The notes: generated from the letters alone by a model not told the origin. Positions 37,951-47,981 are shown, numbered from the stretch's first letter. The stretch: 64,000 bases of DNA from Thalassospira sp. MCCC 1A01428 (GCF_002115825.1 NZ_JFJZ01000009.1:108432-172431), one strand, 5' to 3'. Numbers and translations are program-made.

Positions 37951-39020
37951 AAGCCCTGCGTTTCCACGCCGCAAAAGACCTGCGGATTGAAAATATCGAC
38001 CAGCCACCCGCCCCCGGCCCCGGCCAGGTTGTTATTCGCAACCGCTATGTTGGCATTTGTGGCACCGATTTGCACGAATATGCCAGCGGCCCCATTTTTG
38101 TCCCGACCGACGCCCATCCCTTTACCGGCGCAACATCGCCGCAGGTTCTGGGGCATGAATTTGGCGGCGAAGTCATTGCCGTTGGCGAGGGTGTGACCAA
38201 GGTGGCGATTGGTGATCGTGTTTCGGTGCAACCTTTGATCATGCCACGCAGCGACGAATATTTTGCCGACCGTGGCCTGTTCAATCTTTCCGGCAGCCTG
38301 GCGCTGGTCGGGCTGAGCTGGATTTCCGGCGGCATGTCGGAAATGGCCTTGTTAAACGACTATAATGTCGAAAAAATCCCCGATAGCATGAGTGACGAGG
38401 AAGCCGCCCTTGTCGAACCGACCGCGGTTTGTGTTTATGCCTGTGACCGGGCAGGCATTACGGCGGGCGATAGTGTGCTGGTTACAGGGGCCGGTCCCAT
38501 CGGCATGCTGGCCTTGTTATGTGCGCGGGCCTATGGCGCGACCAAACTGTTTGTATCCGATCTTAATGAAACCCGGCTGGAACTGGCACGCAAGATTGTC
38601 CCCGGTGTGATCACCATCAACCCCAAAACCGATAATGTCGGCGATGTGGTGCGCGCACACAGCCAGGATGGTGTGGGCTGCGATATTGCGCTGGAATGTG
38701 TTGGCAATGAACATGCCCTGCAATCCTGCCTTGATGCCATTCGCAAACAGGGGGTGATTGTCCAGACCGGGTTGCATCCCGGCAAGGGCAGCATTGATTT
38801 CTTCCAACTGACATTCAAGGATGCCGAAATTCGCGGTTCCTGGTGTTATCCGACCCATAGCTGGCCGCGCACGATTGATCTTATTTCGTCAGGGGCCGTG
38901 CCGGCATCACGCGTTGTGACCAAAAAAATCACGCTTGATCGCGCGGTAAGTGACGGGTTCGATGCCCTGCTTGATCCTGCCGGGTCCGAGCTTAAGATAT
39001 TGATAGATCTGGCTTCCTGA
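37947..39020 (+). CDS. 2,3-butanediol dehydrogenase, zinc-type
   Basis: This 357-residue medium-chain alcohol dehydrogenase is of the R,R-butanediol dehydrogenase (BdhA) type. Catalytic zinc ligands are Cys in GICGTDLHEY (about 36) and His-Glu in LGHEFGGE (about 70); the NAD motif is GAGPIG (about 180). The four-Cys structural zinc loop is absent, as in Bacillus BdhA. The start overlaps the preceding stop. It oxidises 2,3-butanediol to acetoin, which feeds AcoABC. Confidence 0.9.
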   Translation: MKALRFHAAKDLRIENIDQPPAPGPGQVVIRNRYVGICGTDLHEYASGPIFVPTDAHPFTGATSPQVLGHEFGGEVIAVGEGVTKVAIGDRVSVQPLIMPRSDEYFADRGLFNLSGSLALVGLSWISGGMSEMALLNDYNVEKIPDSMSDEEAALVEPTAVCVYACDRAGITAGDSVLVTGAGPIGMLALLCARAYGATKLFVSDLNETRLELARKIVPGVITINPKTDNVGDVVRAHSQDGVGCDIALECVGNEHALQSCLDAIRKQGVIVQTGLHPGKGSIDFFQLTFKDAEIRGSWCYPTHSWPRTIDLISSGAVPASRVVTKKITLDRAVSDGFDALLDPAGSELKILIDLAS

Positions 39021-39035
39021 TCGTTCCTGCCACAC

Positions 39036-39096
39036 CGTCGCCGTGGCGACGCACAAGACCTTTGCTATGGGGCGACCAAAGGTGATAATTTGGTCG
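39036..39096 (+). repeat. Two hairpins between bdh and acoR
   Basis: CGTCGCC/GGCGACG (39036-39051) and CGACCAAA/TTTGGTCG (39073-39080 and 39089-39096, 8-nt loop) lie in the 98-nt gap before acoR. They could end the catabolic transcript or mark a regulatory site for acoR. No T-run is present. Confidence 0.45.
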
Positions 39097-39118
39097 TCCC
39101 ATATTATGGGAGGAAACG

Positions 39119-41122
39119 ATGGGAAGGCTAAATAACAATCAGCCCCATACCCTCGAAATTCTGCGCGTAGCAGAAGGGCAAAAAAGCCCCCAACGCGACG
39201 AGGATGTGCAGGCTTCCTGGCGGCGCTGTTTAAACGAACACCAGTTGGATCCGACCCGGTACGAAGGCGTACGTATTGTAACCCAACAGGAACTGCGCCA
39301 TCATCGCCAGGAATCCGAAGAATTGCTTTGCATGGCACGTCACGGGATGGAGGATCTCTATCGCCGGGTGAATGCCATGGGATATATATTGCTGCTTACC
39401 AATGCACAGGGTGTGGCGATTGATACCATTGGCGATGCAGATCTGGACCGTGAATTACGCCATGCCGGGCTGATCGCCGGTTCCGAATGGCATGAACGCC
39501 ATGTGGGAACCAACGGCGTTGGGGCTTGTTTGATGACGGGCCGTGAAATCATTGTTCACCGCACCGATCATTTTGATATGACCTTAACCCCGCTTTCCTG
39601 TACCGCAGTGCCCATTCATGACACACAGGGAACACTGATCGGGGTGTTGGATCTGTCACACCTTCAGGCCCCGCAAGATAAAATGAGCCAGGCGCTGACC
39701 CTTGAAGTCATGAAATCCTGTGTTCGGCGGATCGAAATGGCCAATCTGGTTCGCACCCACCGGCAAGACTGGATTTTGCGGCTTCACCCCTCAGCCGAGT
39801 TTTTAGATGTCGATCCCATGGCTGCCATCGCCATTGGCACAGACGGGCGCATTCGCGGCATGACGCATAATGCGCACAAACTCTTGCTACGATCCCTGCC
39901 CGACTCTTCTGATGTTTCCCAAAACCATACTTCAATCACCGATCATTTAGTGGGTCGTACCTTTTCCGATCTTTTTGCCTTTGACCCCGAAGATCTGCCA
40001 AAACTGTCGCGATCTCGCGGTAATGGCGATGGCATGATCGAACTCCAAAGCGGTGAAATCACCTTTGCCCGCTCGGTTCCTCCGGTTGCGGCGATAAAAC
40101 AGCGGGTTATTAATCCGCTTCCGGCACCGCTGAAAAATATTCATGGCGGCGACCCGGCCTTGCAAAAACTGGCCGAACGGGCATCCAAGCTGGTGGACCG
40201 ACAAATCAGCGTCATTTTGCGCGGCGAAACCGGCACCGGCAAAGAATTTATCGCCCGCGCCATGCATATGGCCAGCCAACGGCGTGGTCCGTTTATTGCC
40301 ATTAATTGCGCCGCCCTGCCCGAAAGCCTGATTGAAAGCGAATTGTTTGGACATACCGCCAATGCCTTTACCGGAGCCAGTGGCAAGGGCAAAAAGGGGC
40401 TGATCCGTGAATCCCACGGCGGCACGCTGTTCCTCGATGAAATTGGTGATATGCCACTGGCAATGCAGGCACGGCTGTTGCGCGTTTTATCCGAACGCGA
40501 AGTTATGCCGGTGGGCGGCCACCGGCCCGAACCGGTTGATATCCATGTCATTTCGGCCTCTCACCGCGATCTGCCCCAATTGGTCGCAAGCGGTGAATTT
40601 CGCCAGGATCTGTATTACCGCCTGAATGGCCTCACCCTTGATATTCCGGCGGTCCGCAACCGGGCCGATTTAGAATGGTTGATCCTGCGCATTGCCGCCA
40701 CAACCGATGGCACCCCAAACTTTTCTCCCGATGCCATGGAAATATTGCTGTCCCATGCCTGGCCGGGCAATGTGCGCGAAATTGTCAATCTGTGTGCGTT
40801 ATGTGCGGCCCTTTGTGATGGTAACATGGTCACACCCGATGATTTACCCCCCGATATCACGGATGTTGCACAATCCCGGCCAACTGCAACATTGTCGCTG
40901 CTGGCCGCCAATGGCAATTATCCCTCATACCAGTTGCCGCCCGCAACCGATCAAAACGAAGCCACAACGCTGCGCACCCTGATCATGGCTTGCGATGGCA
41001 ATATCTCCGCTGTTGCCCGTCATGCCAATGTCAATCGCAGCACCATCTATCGTCGCCTGCAACGTCTTGGTCTGGGCCATCTGATCAAACAAAACAGGTT
41101 TTCCGATGTGAACAGAATTTAA
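39119..41122 (+). CDS. acoR: Sigma-54-dependent activator of acetoin catabolism
   Basis: This 667-residue enhancer-binding protein has an N-terminal sensor region with a GAF-like part (about 70-210), a central AAA+ domain (about 340-570) and a C-terminal Fis-type helix-turn-helix (NISAVARHANVNRSTIYRRL, about 624-643). Walker A is GETGTGKE near residue 369. The sigma-54-contacting loop reads NAFTGA near residue 416 instead of the usual GAFTGA. GGGAGGAAAC precedes the start. It should activate the promoter at 32434 by binding the dyad at 32373-32395. Confidence 0.92.
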   Translation: MGRLNNNQPHTLEILRVAEGQKSPQRDEDVQASWRRCLNEHQLDPTRYEGVRIVTQQELRHHRQESEELLCMARHGMEDLYRRVNAMGYILLLTNAQGVAIDTIGDADLDRELRHAGLIAGSEWHERHVGTNGVGACLMTGREIIVHRTDHFDMTLTPLSCTAVPIHDTQGTLIGVLDLSHLQAPQDKMSQALTLEVMKSCVRRIEMANLVRTHRQDWILRLHPSAEFLDVDPMAAIAIGTDGRIRGMTHNAHKLLLRSLPDSSDVSQNHTSITDHLVGRTFSDLFAFDPEDLPKLSRSRGNGDGMIELQSGEITFARSVPPVAAIKQRVINPLPAPLKNIHGGDPALQKLAERASKLVDRQISVILRGETGTGKEFIARAMHMASQRRGPFIAINCAALPESLIESELFGHTANAFTGASGKGKKGLIRESHGGTLFLDEIGDMPLAMQARLLRVLSEREVMPVGGHRPEPVDIHVISASHRDLPQLVASGEFRQDLYYRLNGLTLDIPAVRNRADLEWLILRIAATTDGTPNFSPDAMEILLSHAWPGNVREIVNLCALCAALCDGNMVTPDDLPPDITDVAQSRPTATLSLLAANGNYPSYQLPPATDQNEATTLRTLIMACDGNISAVARHANVNRSTIYRRLQRLGLGHLIKQNRFSDVNRI

Positions 41123-41179
41123 AACAACGTGCTTCCATTTTCTATTCAACATGTCGTCAACATGCAAACCGGCCCGCCA

Positions 41180-42118
41180 CTATCGGTGCCGATAAGCTGT
41201 CCGGCATACCCCGATCACGGTATCTCGCAACCATTTATGGGCCGGGTCGGCATCCATGCGGGGGTGCCACATTGCCGATATCCTGAAATCAGGTGTGGCA
41301 ACGGGCAGATCAAAACTGGTTAGCCCCACCATCGCATCATGATCCGGGGTTTGATGATTCCCGACACAGGATTGCGGCACCAGCGCCACCAGATCGGATT
41401 GCCGCGCAATTCGCATTGCATCGGGAAATCCGGGAACAACAACCCTGATCGACCGTGAAAGCCCCAATGCGTGCAACGCCGTATCAATCGGCCCCGCCGT
41501 ATTACCATCTTTTGAGACCGCAATATGGTGACACGCGGCATAGGCTTCCGGGCGGATCGCATCGCCCCCTGCCAACAGCCAATGCTCCGTTCGCACAAGG
41601 CCGACCAAACGATCATTAAATAAAAACCGGGTGCGAATTTCGGGTGCAGTTGTGCCAATCACCCCTATTTCCAGGTCTATTATCCCGTCGCGTAACGGTC
41701 CGGCATCCTTGTCGGGTTTTGGTGCAAAACGCAGGCACACGCCCGGTGCTGCCGTGCTCACCGCCGCCACAACCCGGGCTGAAAGAAACTCCATAAACGC
41801 TTCGCTGACCCGTATCGTAAATGTCAGGTCAAGGGCACCAACATCGAGTTCGTCGATTTGCGGGCGCAACACAGCCTGCGCATCGCGCGTCAGGATATGA
41901 ACATGTTCGCGCAACTCCTTTGCGCGCGGTGTTGGCACCATCCCCCTGCCAGCACGCACCAGCAACGGATCACCGGTTGCAGCGCGCAATCGTGCAAGGG
42001 TGCGGCTCATCGCCGAAATACTCAGGCCAAGGCGTTGTGCCGCCGCCGTCACACTGCCTTCGGCCAGCAACACATCCAGCGCGACAAGAAGGTTCAAATC
42101 AATATCAACATTCTTCAT
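41180..42118 (-). CDS. LysR-family regulator, divergent to an SDR
   Basis: This 312-residue regulator is of the NodD/LinR-like LysR branch: helix-turn-helix at about 18-38 (LAEGSVTAAAQRLGLSISAM) and effector domain from about 95. It converges with acoR and is divergent from the SDR at 42252, which is its likely target. The effector is unknown. The 133-nt divergent gap is AT-rich, but I see no clear T-N11-A site that I would defend. Confidence 0.87.
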   Translation of the reverse strand: MKNVDIDLNLLVALDVLLAEGSVTAAAQRLGLSISAMSRTLARLRAATGDPLLVRAGRGMVPTPRAKELREHVHILTRDAQAVLRPQIDELDVGALDLTFTIRVSEAFMEFLSARVVAAVSTAAPGVCLRFAPKPDKDAGPLRDGIIDLEIGVIGTTAPEIRTRFLFNDRLVGLVRTEHWLLAGGDAIRPEAYAACHHIAVSKDGNTAGPIDTALHALGLSRSIRVVVPGFPDAMRIARQSDLVALVPQSCVGNHQTPDHDAMVGLTSFDLPVATPDFRISAMWHPRMDADPAHKWLRDTVIGVCRTAYRHR

Positions 42119-42251
42119 GTCCTCAGCCTATCTTATCTGTGATGTATGACATAGCGTTTGATGCAACTATATTATGATTTCAAGGCGTCTGGCACCCATT
42201 CTGTCATTGTCTATATTTGCGCTATACCCCACTCGCAAAGGACATTGAATT

Positions 42252-42980
42252 ATGCCAGACACCACCCCCAACACCCCTGCACAAACAATTCTTCTCATTG
42301 GCGCATCACGCGGCCTCGGTCATGCGATGGCAGCAGAATTTCTGAAAAAAGGCTGGAACGTCGTTGGTACAGTCCGTGAAGGCAGCGGCCATACATTGCT
42401 GCACGATTTACAATCGGAATATCAAAGCCAGCTTGAAATCGAAATTCTCGACATTTGCAAACCAGACCAGCTCAACACTTTGCATCAGCGCCTGTCAGAT
42501 CGCAAATTCGACATTCTGTTTGTGAATGCGGGCACGGCTAACCCGGACCCCAGTCAGACAATCGGTGAAATATCGACCAAAGACTTCACCGACCTTATGA
42601 TCACTAACGCCCTAAGCCCGATGCGGGTGATTGAAACACTAAAAGCCTGTGTCACCCCCACCGGCACCATCGGGGTTATGTCATCCGGTCAAGGCAGTAT
42701 CAGTAATAATGAAACCGGCTTGCGCGAACTTTATCGCGGCACCAAGGCCGCCCTTAACATGTTCATGCGCAGTTTCGCCGCCCGCGAGGCCGCCAACGCC
42801 GATACATCACGCGCCCTGGTCACAATGGCACCAGGCTGGGTCCGCACCGATCTGGGCGGGCCGGAAGGTCGCCTGTCAATTGATGAAAGTATCCCCGGCC
42901 TTGTTAATGTTTTGCTGGAAAAACATGGCAAACCGGGGCTGGAATATCTGGATTATCAGGGGCGCACGGTTCCCTGGTAA
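42252..42980 (+). CDS. Short-chain dehydrogenase/reductase
   Basis: This 242-residue SDR resembles the C-factor-like group. The nucleotide-binding GASRGLG is at about residues 17-23, Asn in VNAG near 95, catalytic Ser in MSSGQGS, and Tyr-Lys in YRGTK near 165. It lies divergent to a LysR gene and is monocistronic, followed by two large dyads. The substrate is unknown. Confidence 0.85.
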   Translation: MPDTTPNTPAQTILLIGASRGLGHAMAAEFLKKGWNVVGTVREGSGHTLLHDLQSEYQSQLEIEILDICKPDQLNTLHQRLSDRKFDILFVNAGTANPDPSQTIGEISTKDFTDLMITNALSPMRVIETLKACVTPTGTIGVMSSGQGSISNNETGLRELYRGTKAALNMFMRSFAAREAANADTSRALVTMAPGWVRTDLGGPEGRLSIDESIPGLVNVLLEKHGKPGLEYLDYQGRTVPW

Positions 42981-43077
42981 CGCGGGTAAAATTGGTTTTA
43001 CAACCGGGCCGAAATGTCTTCAATCACCGGCATTTCGGCCCGGGTACTGTCTATTCGGCTGCGCATTTGGCGCCGTA

Positions 43078-43109
43078 ATTTGTTGCAGCTTTTAACAACT
43101 GCAACAAAT
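43078..43109. repeat. 32-bp inverted repeat between convergent genes
   Basis: ATTTGTTGCAG (43078-43088) and CTGCAACAAAT (43099-43109) are perfect 11-bp arms around a 10-nt spacer. The half-site TGTTGCA/TGCAACA also occurs in the dyad upstream of the aco operon, with a shorter spacer. It may be a bidirectional terminator for the SDR and hutD transcripts, although no T-run follows. Confidence 0.6.
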
Positions 43110-43165
43110 CACTATAGGTCGCAATCGCCGCGCTTAAATGACGGTGAATCCCAGCCTGTCGCACC

Positions 43166-43195
43166 ATATTGCACAACCTGTTTCATGTGCAATAT
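43166..43195. repeat. 30-bp inverted repeat between convergent genes
   Basis: ATATTGCACA (43166-43175) and TGTGCAATAT (43186-43195) are perfect 10-bp arms with a 10-nt spacer. This is the same geometry as the dyad 57 bp upstream but a different arm sequence. The spacer ACCTGTTTCA resembles the centre of the aco enhancer region. Confidence 0.55.
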
Positions 43196-43218
43196 CTGGT
43201 GATTTATCGCTAAATCTG

Positions 43219-43821
43219 TCAGTCGTTATATGTTAAAACAATCTCGTAAACAACTGATAACCCGGAACTCTCAATCAGAACTGGCAAGGACCCATCCTCG
43301 CTGATCAGGGCGTCGTCGGCCCCCATATCATAATGGCCGGTATCACCGCAGGCAATGGTGACCGGGCTTTGGCAAACGAGTATTCGAACACCCCTGCCAG
43401 GCGTTTCAAGTTGGCATTTGCCGTCAAATTCATGCCGGGTTACGCGGTGATCGCATGTGCCGCGCCGGGTCATTACGTTCAAATCGGTAATCGGGCCCTT
43501 AATCAAAACTGCCGATGTTGCAACATCTGCCGGAAATGCAAATGGCTGTGCGCCCGGTGTCAGGGTTACCGGCCCTTCATTCCCAATTGTCAACATCATC
43601 CCCGCCCCTTGCAAAATTGACAAGGTGCGGTCAATGCCGGGAAAGCTGGAAAACGGGCCATCACTGGCAACGCTTGCCATGCTGACCCGCCAGGCAAAAT
43701 CATCCAGCCCGGCATTGGCGGGGAAAACGGCGATTTCCACCGTTTCCCCGCCGCCGTTTTTCCACGGCATTCGGCGATAGTTATTTGCCCGCAAAACGCG
43801 GATGGCCGAACGATCATTCAT
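43219..43821 (-). CDS. hutD: HutD family protein
   Basis: This 200-residue cupin-fold HutD protein is found in histidine utilisation operons. Typical segments are YRRMPWKNGGGETVEIAVFP near residue 16, FAWRVSMASV near 41 and FPGIDRTLSILQG near 59. In Pseudomonas it is thought to limit over-activation of the pathway, perhaps by sensing formylglutamate or urocanate. It follows hutU by 2 nt and ends the minus-strand hut transcript. Confidence 0.9.
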   Translation of the reverse strand: MNDRSAIRVLRANNYRRMPWKNGGGETVEIAVFPANAGLDDFAWRVSMASVASDGPFSSFPGIDRTLSILQGAGMMLTIGNEGPVTLTPGAQPFAFPADVATSAVLIKGPITDLNVMTRRGTCDHRVTRHEFDGKCQLETPGRGVRILVCQSPVTIACGDTGHYDMGADDALISEDGSLPVLIESSGLSVVYEIVLTYND

Positions 43822-43823
43822 GA

Positions 43824-45497
43824 TCAGTTACCCAAAATACCGGGCAAACGCAGGCCATGTTCGCGCGCGCAATCAAGGGCGATGTCATAACCGGCATCGG
43901 CATGGCGCATCACACCTGTTGCCGGGTCGTTCCACAAAACACGTTCCAGGCGACGGGCGGCATCTTCGCTGCCGTCAGCACAAATCACCATGCCGGCATG
44001 CTGCGAAAAGCCCATGCCAACGCCGCCACCATGATGCAGGCTGACCCAGGTTGCACCCGATGCGGTATTCAGAAGCGCATTCAAAAGCGGCCAATCCGAA
44101 ACCGCGTCCGATCCATCCTGCATGGCTTCGGTTTCGCGGTTCGGTGATGCGACCGAGCCACTGTCAAGATGGTCACGGCCAATCACAATCGGGGCCTTAA
44201 GCTCGCCCGAGGCCACCATTTCGTTAAAGGCCAGCGCCAACCGGTGACGGTCGCCCAAGCCAACCCAGCAAATACGCGCGGGCAAACCCTGGAAGGAAAT
44301 GCGTTCACGCGCCATATCCAGCCAGTTATGCAAATGATGGTTATCAGGCAAAATTTCCTTTACCTTGGCATCGGTTTTATAAATGTCTTCCGGGTCACCC
44401 GAAAGGGCCACCCAGCGGAACGGGCCAACACCACGGCAAAACAGCGGACGAATGCAGGCCGGGACAAAACCGGGGAAATCAAAGGCGTTTTCCAGCCCTT
44501 CTTCCTTCGCCATCTGGCGGATATTATTGCCGTAATCGATGGTCGGAATGCCCTGTTCGTGGAAGGCAAGCATCGCCTCAACATGCACCCGCATCGAGGC
44601 ACGGGCGGCCTTTTCAACTGCTTTCGGGTCGCTTTCGCGCTTGGCTTTCCATTCGCCCATGCTCCAGCCCTTGGGCAGATATCCGTTTACCGGGTCATGG
44701 GCCGATGTCTGGTCGGTCACAAGGTCCGGTTTCACGCCACGGCGCACCAGCTCGGGCACAATATCCGCTGCATTGCCCAACAGACCAACCGATTTGGCTT
44801 CGCCTGCCTTGGTCCAGCGGTCAATCATTTCCAGGGCTTCGTCAAGGCTGTCGGTTTTCGCATCGACATAGCCGGTACGCAGGCGAAAATCGATGCTGTC
44901 AGGGTTGCATTCAACCGCCAAACAGCAGGCCCCGGCCATCACAGCCGCAAGGGGCTGTGCACCACCCATACCGCCCAAACCGGCGGTTAAAACCCATTTG
45001 CCTTTCAAATCGCCATTGTAATGCTGGCGTCCGACCTCGACAAAGGTTTCATACGTCCCCTGCACAATGCCCTGGCTGCCAATGTAAATCCAGGAACCGG
45101 CGGTCATCTGGCCATACATCATCAAACCCTTTTTATCGAGTTCGTTGAAATGGTCCCAATTTGCCCAATGCGGCACCAGGTTGGAATTGGCAATCAGAAC
45201 ACGCGGGGCATCCTTGTGGGTGCGGAAAATACCCACCGGCTTGCCCGACTGCACCAGCAATGTTTCGTCATCTTCCAGCGATTTTAACGACGCAATAATG
45301 CGGTCATAATCTTCCCAGGTCCGTGCTGCCCGGCCAATGCCGCCATAAACCACCAATTCATGGGGGTTTTCGGCAACATCGGGGTGCAAATTGTTCATCA
45401 ACATACGCATCGGTGCTTCGGTCAGCCAGGACTTGGCAGTAATTTCACTGCCATGCGGCGCGATGATTTCACGGATATTGTGGCGCGGATTGCTCAT
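43824..45497 (-). CDS. hutU: Urocanate hydratase
   Basis: This 557-residue cytoplasmic enzyme uses tightly bound NAD+ to hydrate urocanate to 4-imidazolone-5-propionate. Length and sequence are canonical: [22 protein letters not shown] near residue 31, [13 protein letters not shown] near 126, and the conserved Cys in [13 protein letters not shown] near 410. It lies in hutG-hutU-hutD (transcription order on the minus strand), with gaps of 2-3 nt. The next enzyme, imidazolonepropionase (HutI), is not encoded in this window. Confidence 0.97.
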   Translation of the reverse strand: MSNPRHNIREIIAPHGSEITAKSWLTEAPMRMLMNNLHPDVAENPHELVVYGGIGRAARTWEDYDRIIASLKSLEDDETLLVQSGKPVGIFRTHKDAPRVLIANSNLVPHWANWDHFNELDKKGLMMYGQMTAGSWIYIGSQGIVQGTYETFVEVGRQHYNGDLKGKWVLTAGLGGMGGAQPLAAVMAGACCLAVECNPDSIDFRLRTGYVDAKTDSLDEALEMIDRWTKAGEAKSVGLLGNAADIVPELVRRGVKPDLVTDQTSAHDPVNGYLPKGWSMGEWKAKRESDPKAVEKAARASMRVHVEAMLAFHEQGIPTIDYGNNIRQMAKEEGLENAFDFPGFVPACIRPLFCRGVGPFRWVALSGDPEDIYKTDAKVKEILPDNHHLHNWLDMARERISFQGLPARICWVGLGDRHRLALAFNEMVASGELKAPIVIGRDHLDSGSVASPNRETEAMQDGSDAVSDWPLLNALLNTASGATWVSLHHGGGVGMGFSQHAGMVICADGSEDAARRLERVLWNDPATGVMRHADAGYDIALDCAREHGLRLPGILGN

Positions 45498-45500
45498 GGT

Positions 45501-46307
45501 TCAGTTCCCCTTGGCAAGATCAAAGGCGATCTTTTCAATGTTTTGCAAAATGGTTTTCAAATGTGTGCGCAACGGCGCAGCATGGGCCGGGTCATAATCA
45601 AATGGTGGTGTTTCGCTCGCCAAATGCGATGATTGCGCCAGTTCCATTTGAATGGTGTGAATATTATTGGCTTTGTCCGAATAATGCCGCGTCGTCCAGC
45701 CCCCTCGAAACCGGCCATTTAACACCGATGTGAACCCGTTGGCATGTTCGCACACATCCACAACGGCCTGTTCGATACGGGGGTCACATGTGGTGCCGTT
45801 ATTCGTGCCAATGTTAAAATCAGGCAGTTTGCCCTCAAACAAAAACGAAATATGCGACCGGATCGAATGGCAATCATAAAGAACCGCCACGCCATGCTGT
45901 GCTTTTACCCGGTCAATCTCGGCTTTTAACGCCTGATGATAGGGCACATGAAACAGCTCATAACGGCGTTTGATCTCGGCTTCATCGGGTTCTGCCCCGT
46001 CCTGCCAAATCGGTTTACCGTCAAAATCGGTATCTGGCACCAGCCCGGTGGTGTTTTGCCCCGGATACAGGCTTTGCCCCGACGGGTCGCGGTTGGCATC
46101 AATCACGTAACGATGAAAAAGGGCGCGGACCAACGAACTGCCGGGCAATAAATCGCCATACATCTCGTGAATGTGCCAGTCGGTATCAGCAAGGATCTTG
46201 CCATTATCGTTCAGCTTTGCCCACACATCCTCTGGCACATCAGTGCCGGTATGGGGAAATGCCAGTATCACCGGCGACGAACCGGATTTAACGTCAAAAA
46301 CACTCAT
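45501..46307 (-). CDS. hutG: N-formylglutamate deformylase
   Basis: This 268-residue zinc-dependent amidohydrolase of the HutG (FGase) type releases formate from N-formylglutamate to give glutamate. Motifs are FPHTGTDVPE near residue 17, DTDWHIHEMYGDLL and RYVIDANRDPSG near 67, and LYDCHSIRS near 145. Its presence with HutF marks the five-step Pseudomonas/alphaproteobacterial branch rather than direct formiminoglutamase. It is the first gene of hutG-U-D, divergent from hutF. Confidence 0.93.
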   Translation of the reverse strand: MSVFDVKSGSSPVILAFPHTGTDVPEDVWAKLNDNGKILADTDWHIHEMYGDLLPGSSLVRALFHRYVIDANRDPSGQSLYPGQNTTGLVPDTDFDGKPIWQDGAEPDEAEIKRRYELFHVPYHQALKAEIDRVKAQHGVAVLYDCHSIRSHISFLFEGKLPDFNIGTNNGTTCDPRIEQAVVDVCEHANGFTSVLNGRFRGGWTTRHYSDKANNIHTIQMELAQSSHLASETPPFDYDPAHAAPLRTHLKTILQNIEKIAFDLAKGN

Positions 46308-46438
46308 GATGGAATGTCTCCCGCCTCGTTTGCGTGTCCTTAACCATCTAAAATACCGGCTTTTAAAGCCCGGCTATAACGACGATTAAAAAAATTGCGA
46401 TCACCTGATTGGAATTGAGTCTTTTCCTTACTTGTTTT

Positions 46439-46452
46439 TATGTATATACATA
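46439..46452. promoter_or_regulatory. Palindromic HutC-type operator between hutG and hutF
   Basis: TATGTATATACATA is a perfect 14-bp palindrome containing the TGTATATACA core typical of HutC sites in pseudomonads. It lies in the divergent promoter region and so could repress both hut transcripts. Urocanate is the known inducer of HutC, by family knowledge. Confidence 0.75.
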
Positions 46453-46524
46453 ATGGAAAGCAAAACAACATATTTCTTGCGCTCCGCAAAAATCGGGCCT
46501 TAACGAAAGATCAGGGACACGGCT

Positions 46525-47877
46525 ATGGGTACAGTCACGCTGCATGTAAAATCGCTTTTGGGGCAAAATGGCTGGTTAAAGGATGCCCGCCTGACCGTGA
46601 CTAACGGTAAAATCGCCAGCCTTGAAACCGGTTGCGCCGCCCGACCAGGCGACGAACACCATAACGTTATTGTCCCGGCCATGCCCAACCTGCACAGTCA
46701 CGCCTTTCAGCGCGCAATGGCTGGTCTTGCCGAAATGCGCGGCACCGGCAGCGACAGCTTCTGGAGCTGGCGCACCAACATGTATCACTTTGCCCTGTCA
46801 ATGACGCCCGATGATGTCGAGGCCGTCGCCAGCCAGTTATATATGGAAATGCTCGAAGCCGGTTTTTCCCGCGTTGGCGAATTTCACTATTTGCATCACG
46901 ACAAAAACGGAAGCCCGTTTGCCAATATTGCCGAAATGGCCGACCGTGTTGCCTGCGCCGCAGTCGCTACCGGCATCGATTTAACCTTGTTGCCGGTGTT
47001 TTACGCCCATGCCGGTTTTGGTGGCACCGCCCCAACCGACGGGCAGCGCCGCTTTATCAATTCCCTTGATCAGTTTGAAAAGCTGATTAACGGTTGCAAC
47101 AATACGGCGAAAAATCACGATGGCATGGTCGTTGGCGTTGCCCCGCACAGCCTGCGTGCTGTCACCCCCGATGAACTTGCCGCTGTCTCGCAAATGGTCG
47201 GCGCCAACCCAATTCATATCCACATTGCCGAACAACTTCTTGAAGTAAACGACTGTATTTCCTGGTCCGGTCAGCGCCCGGTTGAATGGCTGCTAAACCA
47301 CACCGATCTGTCCTCGCAATGGTGCCTGATCCATGCCACCCACATGACCGATGATGAAACAGCCCGCATGGCCCAAACCGGTGCCATTGCCGGGTTATGC
47401 CCGATTACCGAGGGCAACCTTGGCGATGGCACTTTCCCCGCCGAAACCTTTTTGGCGCAAAATGGTAAATTTGGCATCGGCTCGGATTCAAACGTGCAAA
47501 TCAGCATTCCATCCGAATTGCGCCAGCTGGAATATTCACAGCGTCTGCACCACCATTCGCGCAATGCCATTGCCAATGTATCCTCGTCTACCGGGCGCAC
47601 CCTGTTTGATCATGCCCTTGCGGGTGGGGCCACTGCATTGGCAGCCGATACCGGCATTTCAGCAGGAAAAACCGCCAATTTCATTTCGCTAAATACTGAC
47701 GAGGCATCTTATCTCAGCGAAGATCACATACTTGATGCCTGGATTTTTGCCGAAACCATAACAGTTGGCGATGTGTGGGTACGCGGTAAAAAAGTGGTGC
47801 AAAATGGTCGCCATATCGCCCGCAATCATATTGCACCGCGTTTTCAAACAACCATGCGCAACTTGCTTGCGTCATAA
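46525..47877 (+). CDS. hutF: Formimidoylglutamate deiminase
   Basis: This 450-residue amidohydrolase converts N-formimidoyl-L-glutamate to N-formylglutamate and ammonia. The metal ligands His57 and His59 are in PNLHSHAFQRAMAG; further features are the segment PHSLRAV, the ligand-type histidine in HIHIAEQ and the Asp in IGSDSNVQIS near residue 318. It works directly before HutG. It is divergent from hutG-U-D and is followed 104 nt later by hutC. Confidence 0.95.
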   Translation: MGTVTLHVKSLLGQNGWLKDARLTVTNGKIASLETGCAARPGDEHHNVIVPAMPNLHSHAFQRAMAGLAEMRGTGSDSFWSWRTNMYHFALSMTPDDVEAVASQLYMEMLEAGFSRVGEFHYLHHDKNGSPFANIAEMADRVACAAVATGIDLTLLPVFYAHAGFGGTAPTDGQRRFINSLDQFEKLINGCNNTAKNHDGMVVGVAPHSLRAVTPDELAAVSQMVGANPIHIHIAEQLLEVNDCISWSGQRPVEWLLNHTDLSSQWCLIHATHMTDDETARMAQTGAIAGLCPITEGNLGDGTFPAETFLAQNGKFGIGSDSNVQISIPSELRQLEYSQRLHHHSRNAIANVSSSTGRTLFDHALAGGATALAADTGISAGKTANFISLNTDEASYLSEDHILDAWIFAETITVGDVWVRGKKVVQNGRHIARNHIAPRFQTTMRNLLAS

Positions 47878-47981
47878 CGCCCACCCCGGCCCAGCCGCTT
47901 TTTTACGAGTTTGTTTTCCCTTGCTCTTTCCGATCGGCTAAAAGGGGTGCAGGCACACCAGACGGGAATGAAACAGGATCC

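Noticed and set aside
43078..43195. Reading the two dyads as AcoR enhancers
   Set aside because: There is no sigma-54 promoter nearby and both flanking genes converge on the region; the spacing of the TGTTGCA half-sites also differs from the aco site.
44169..44990. Plus-strand open frame of 273 codons inside urocanase
   Set aside because: It lies fully opposite hutU, a canonical gene, and shows no family feature.
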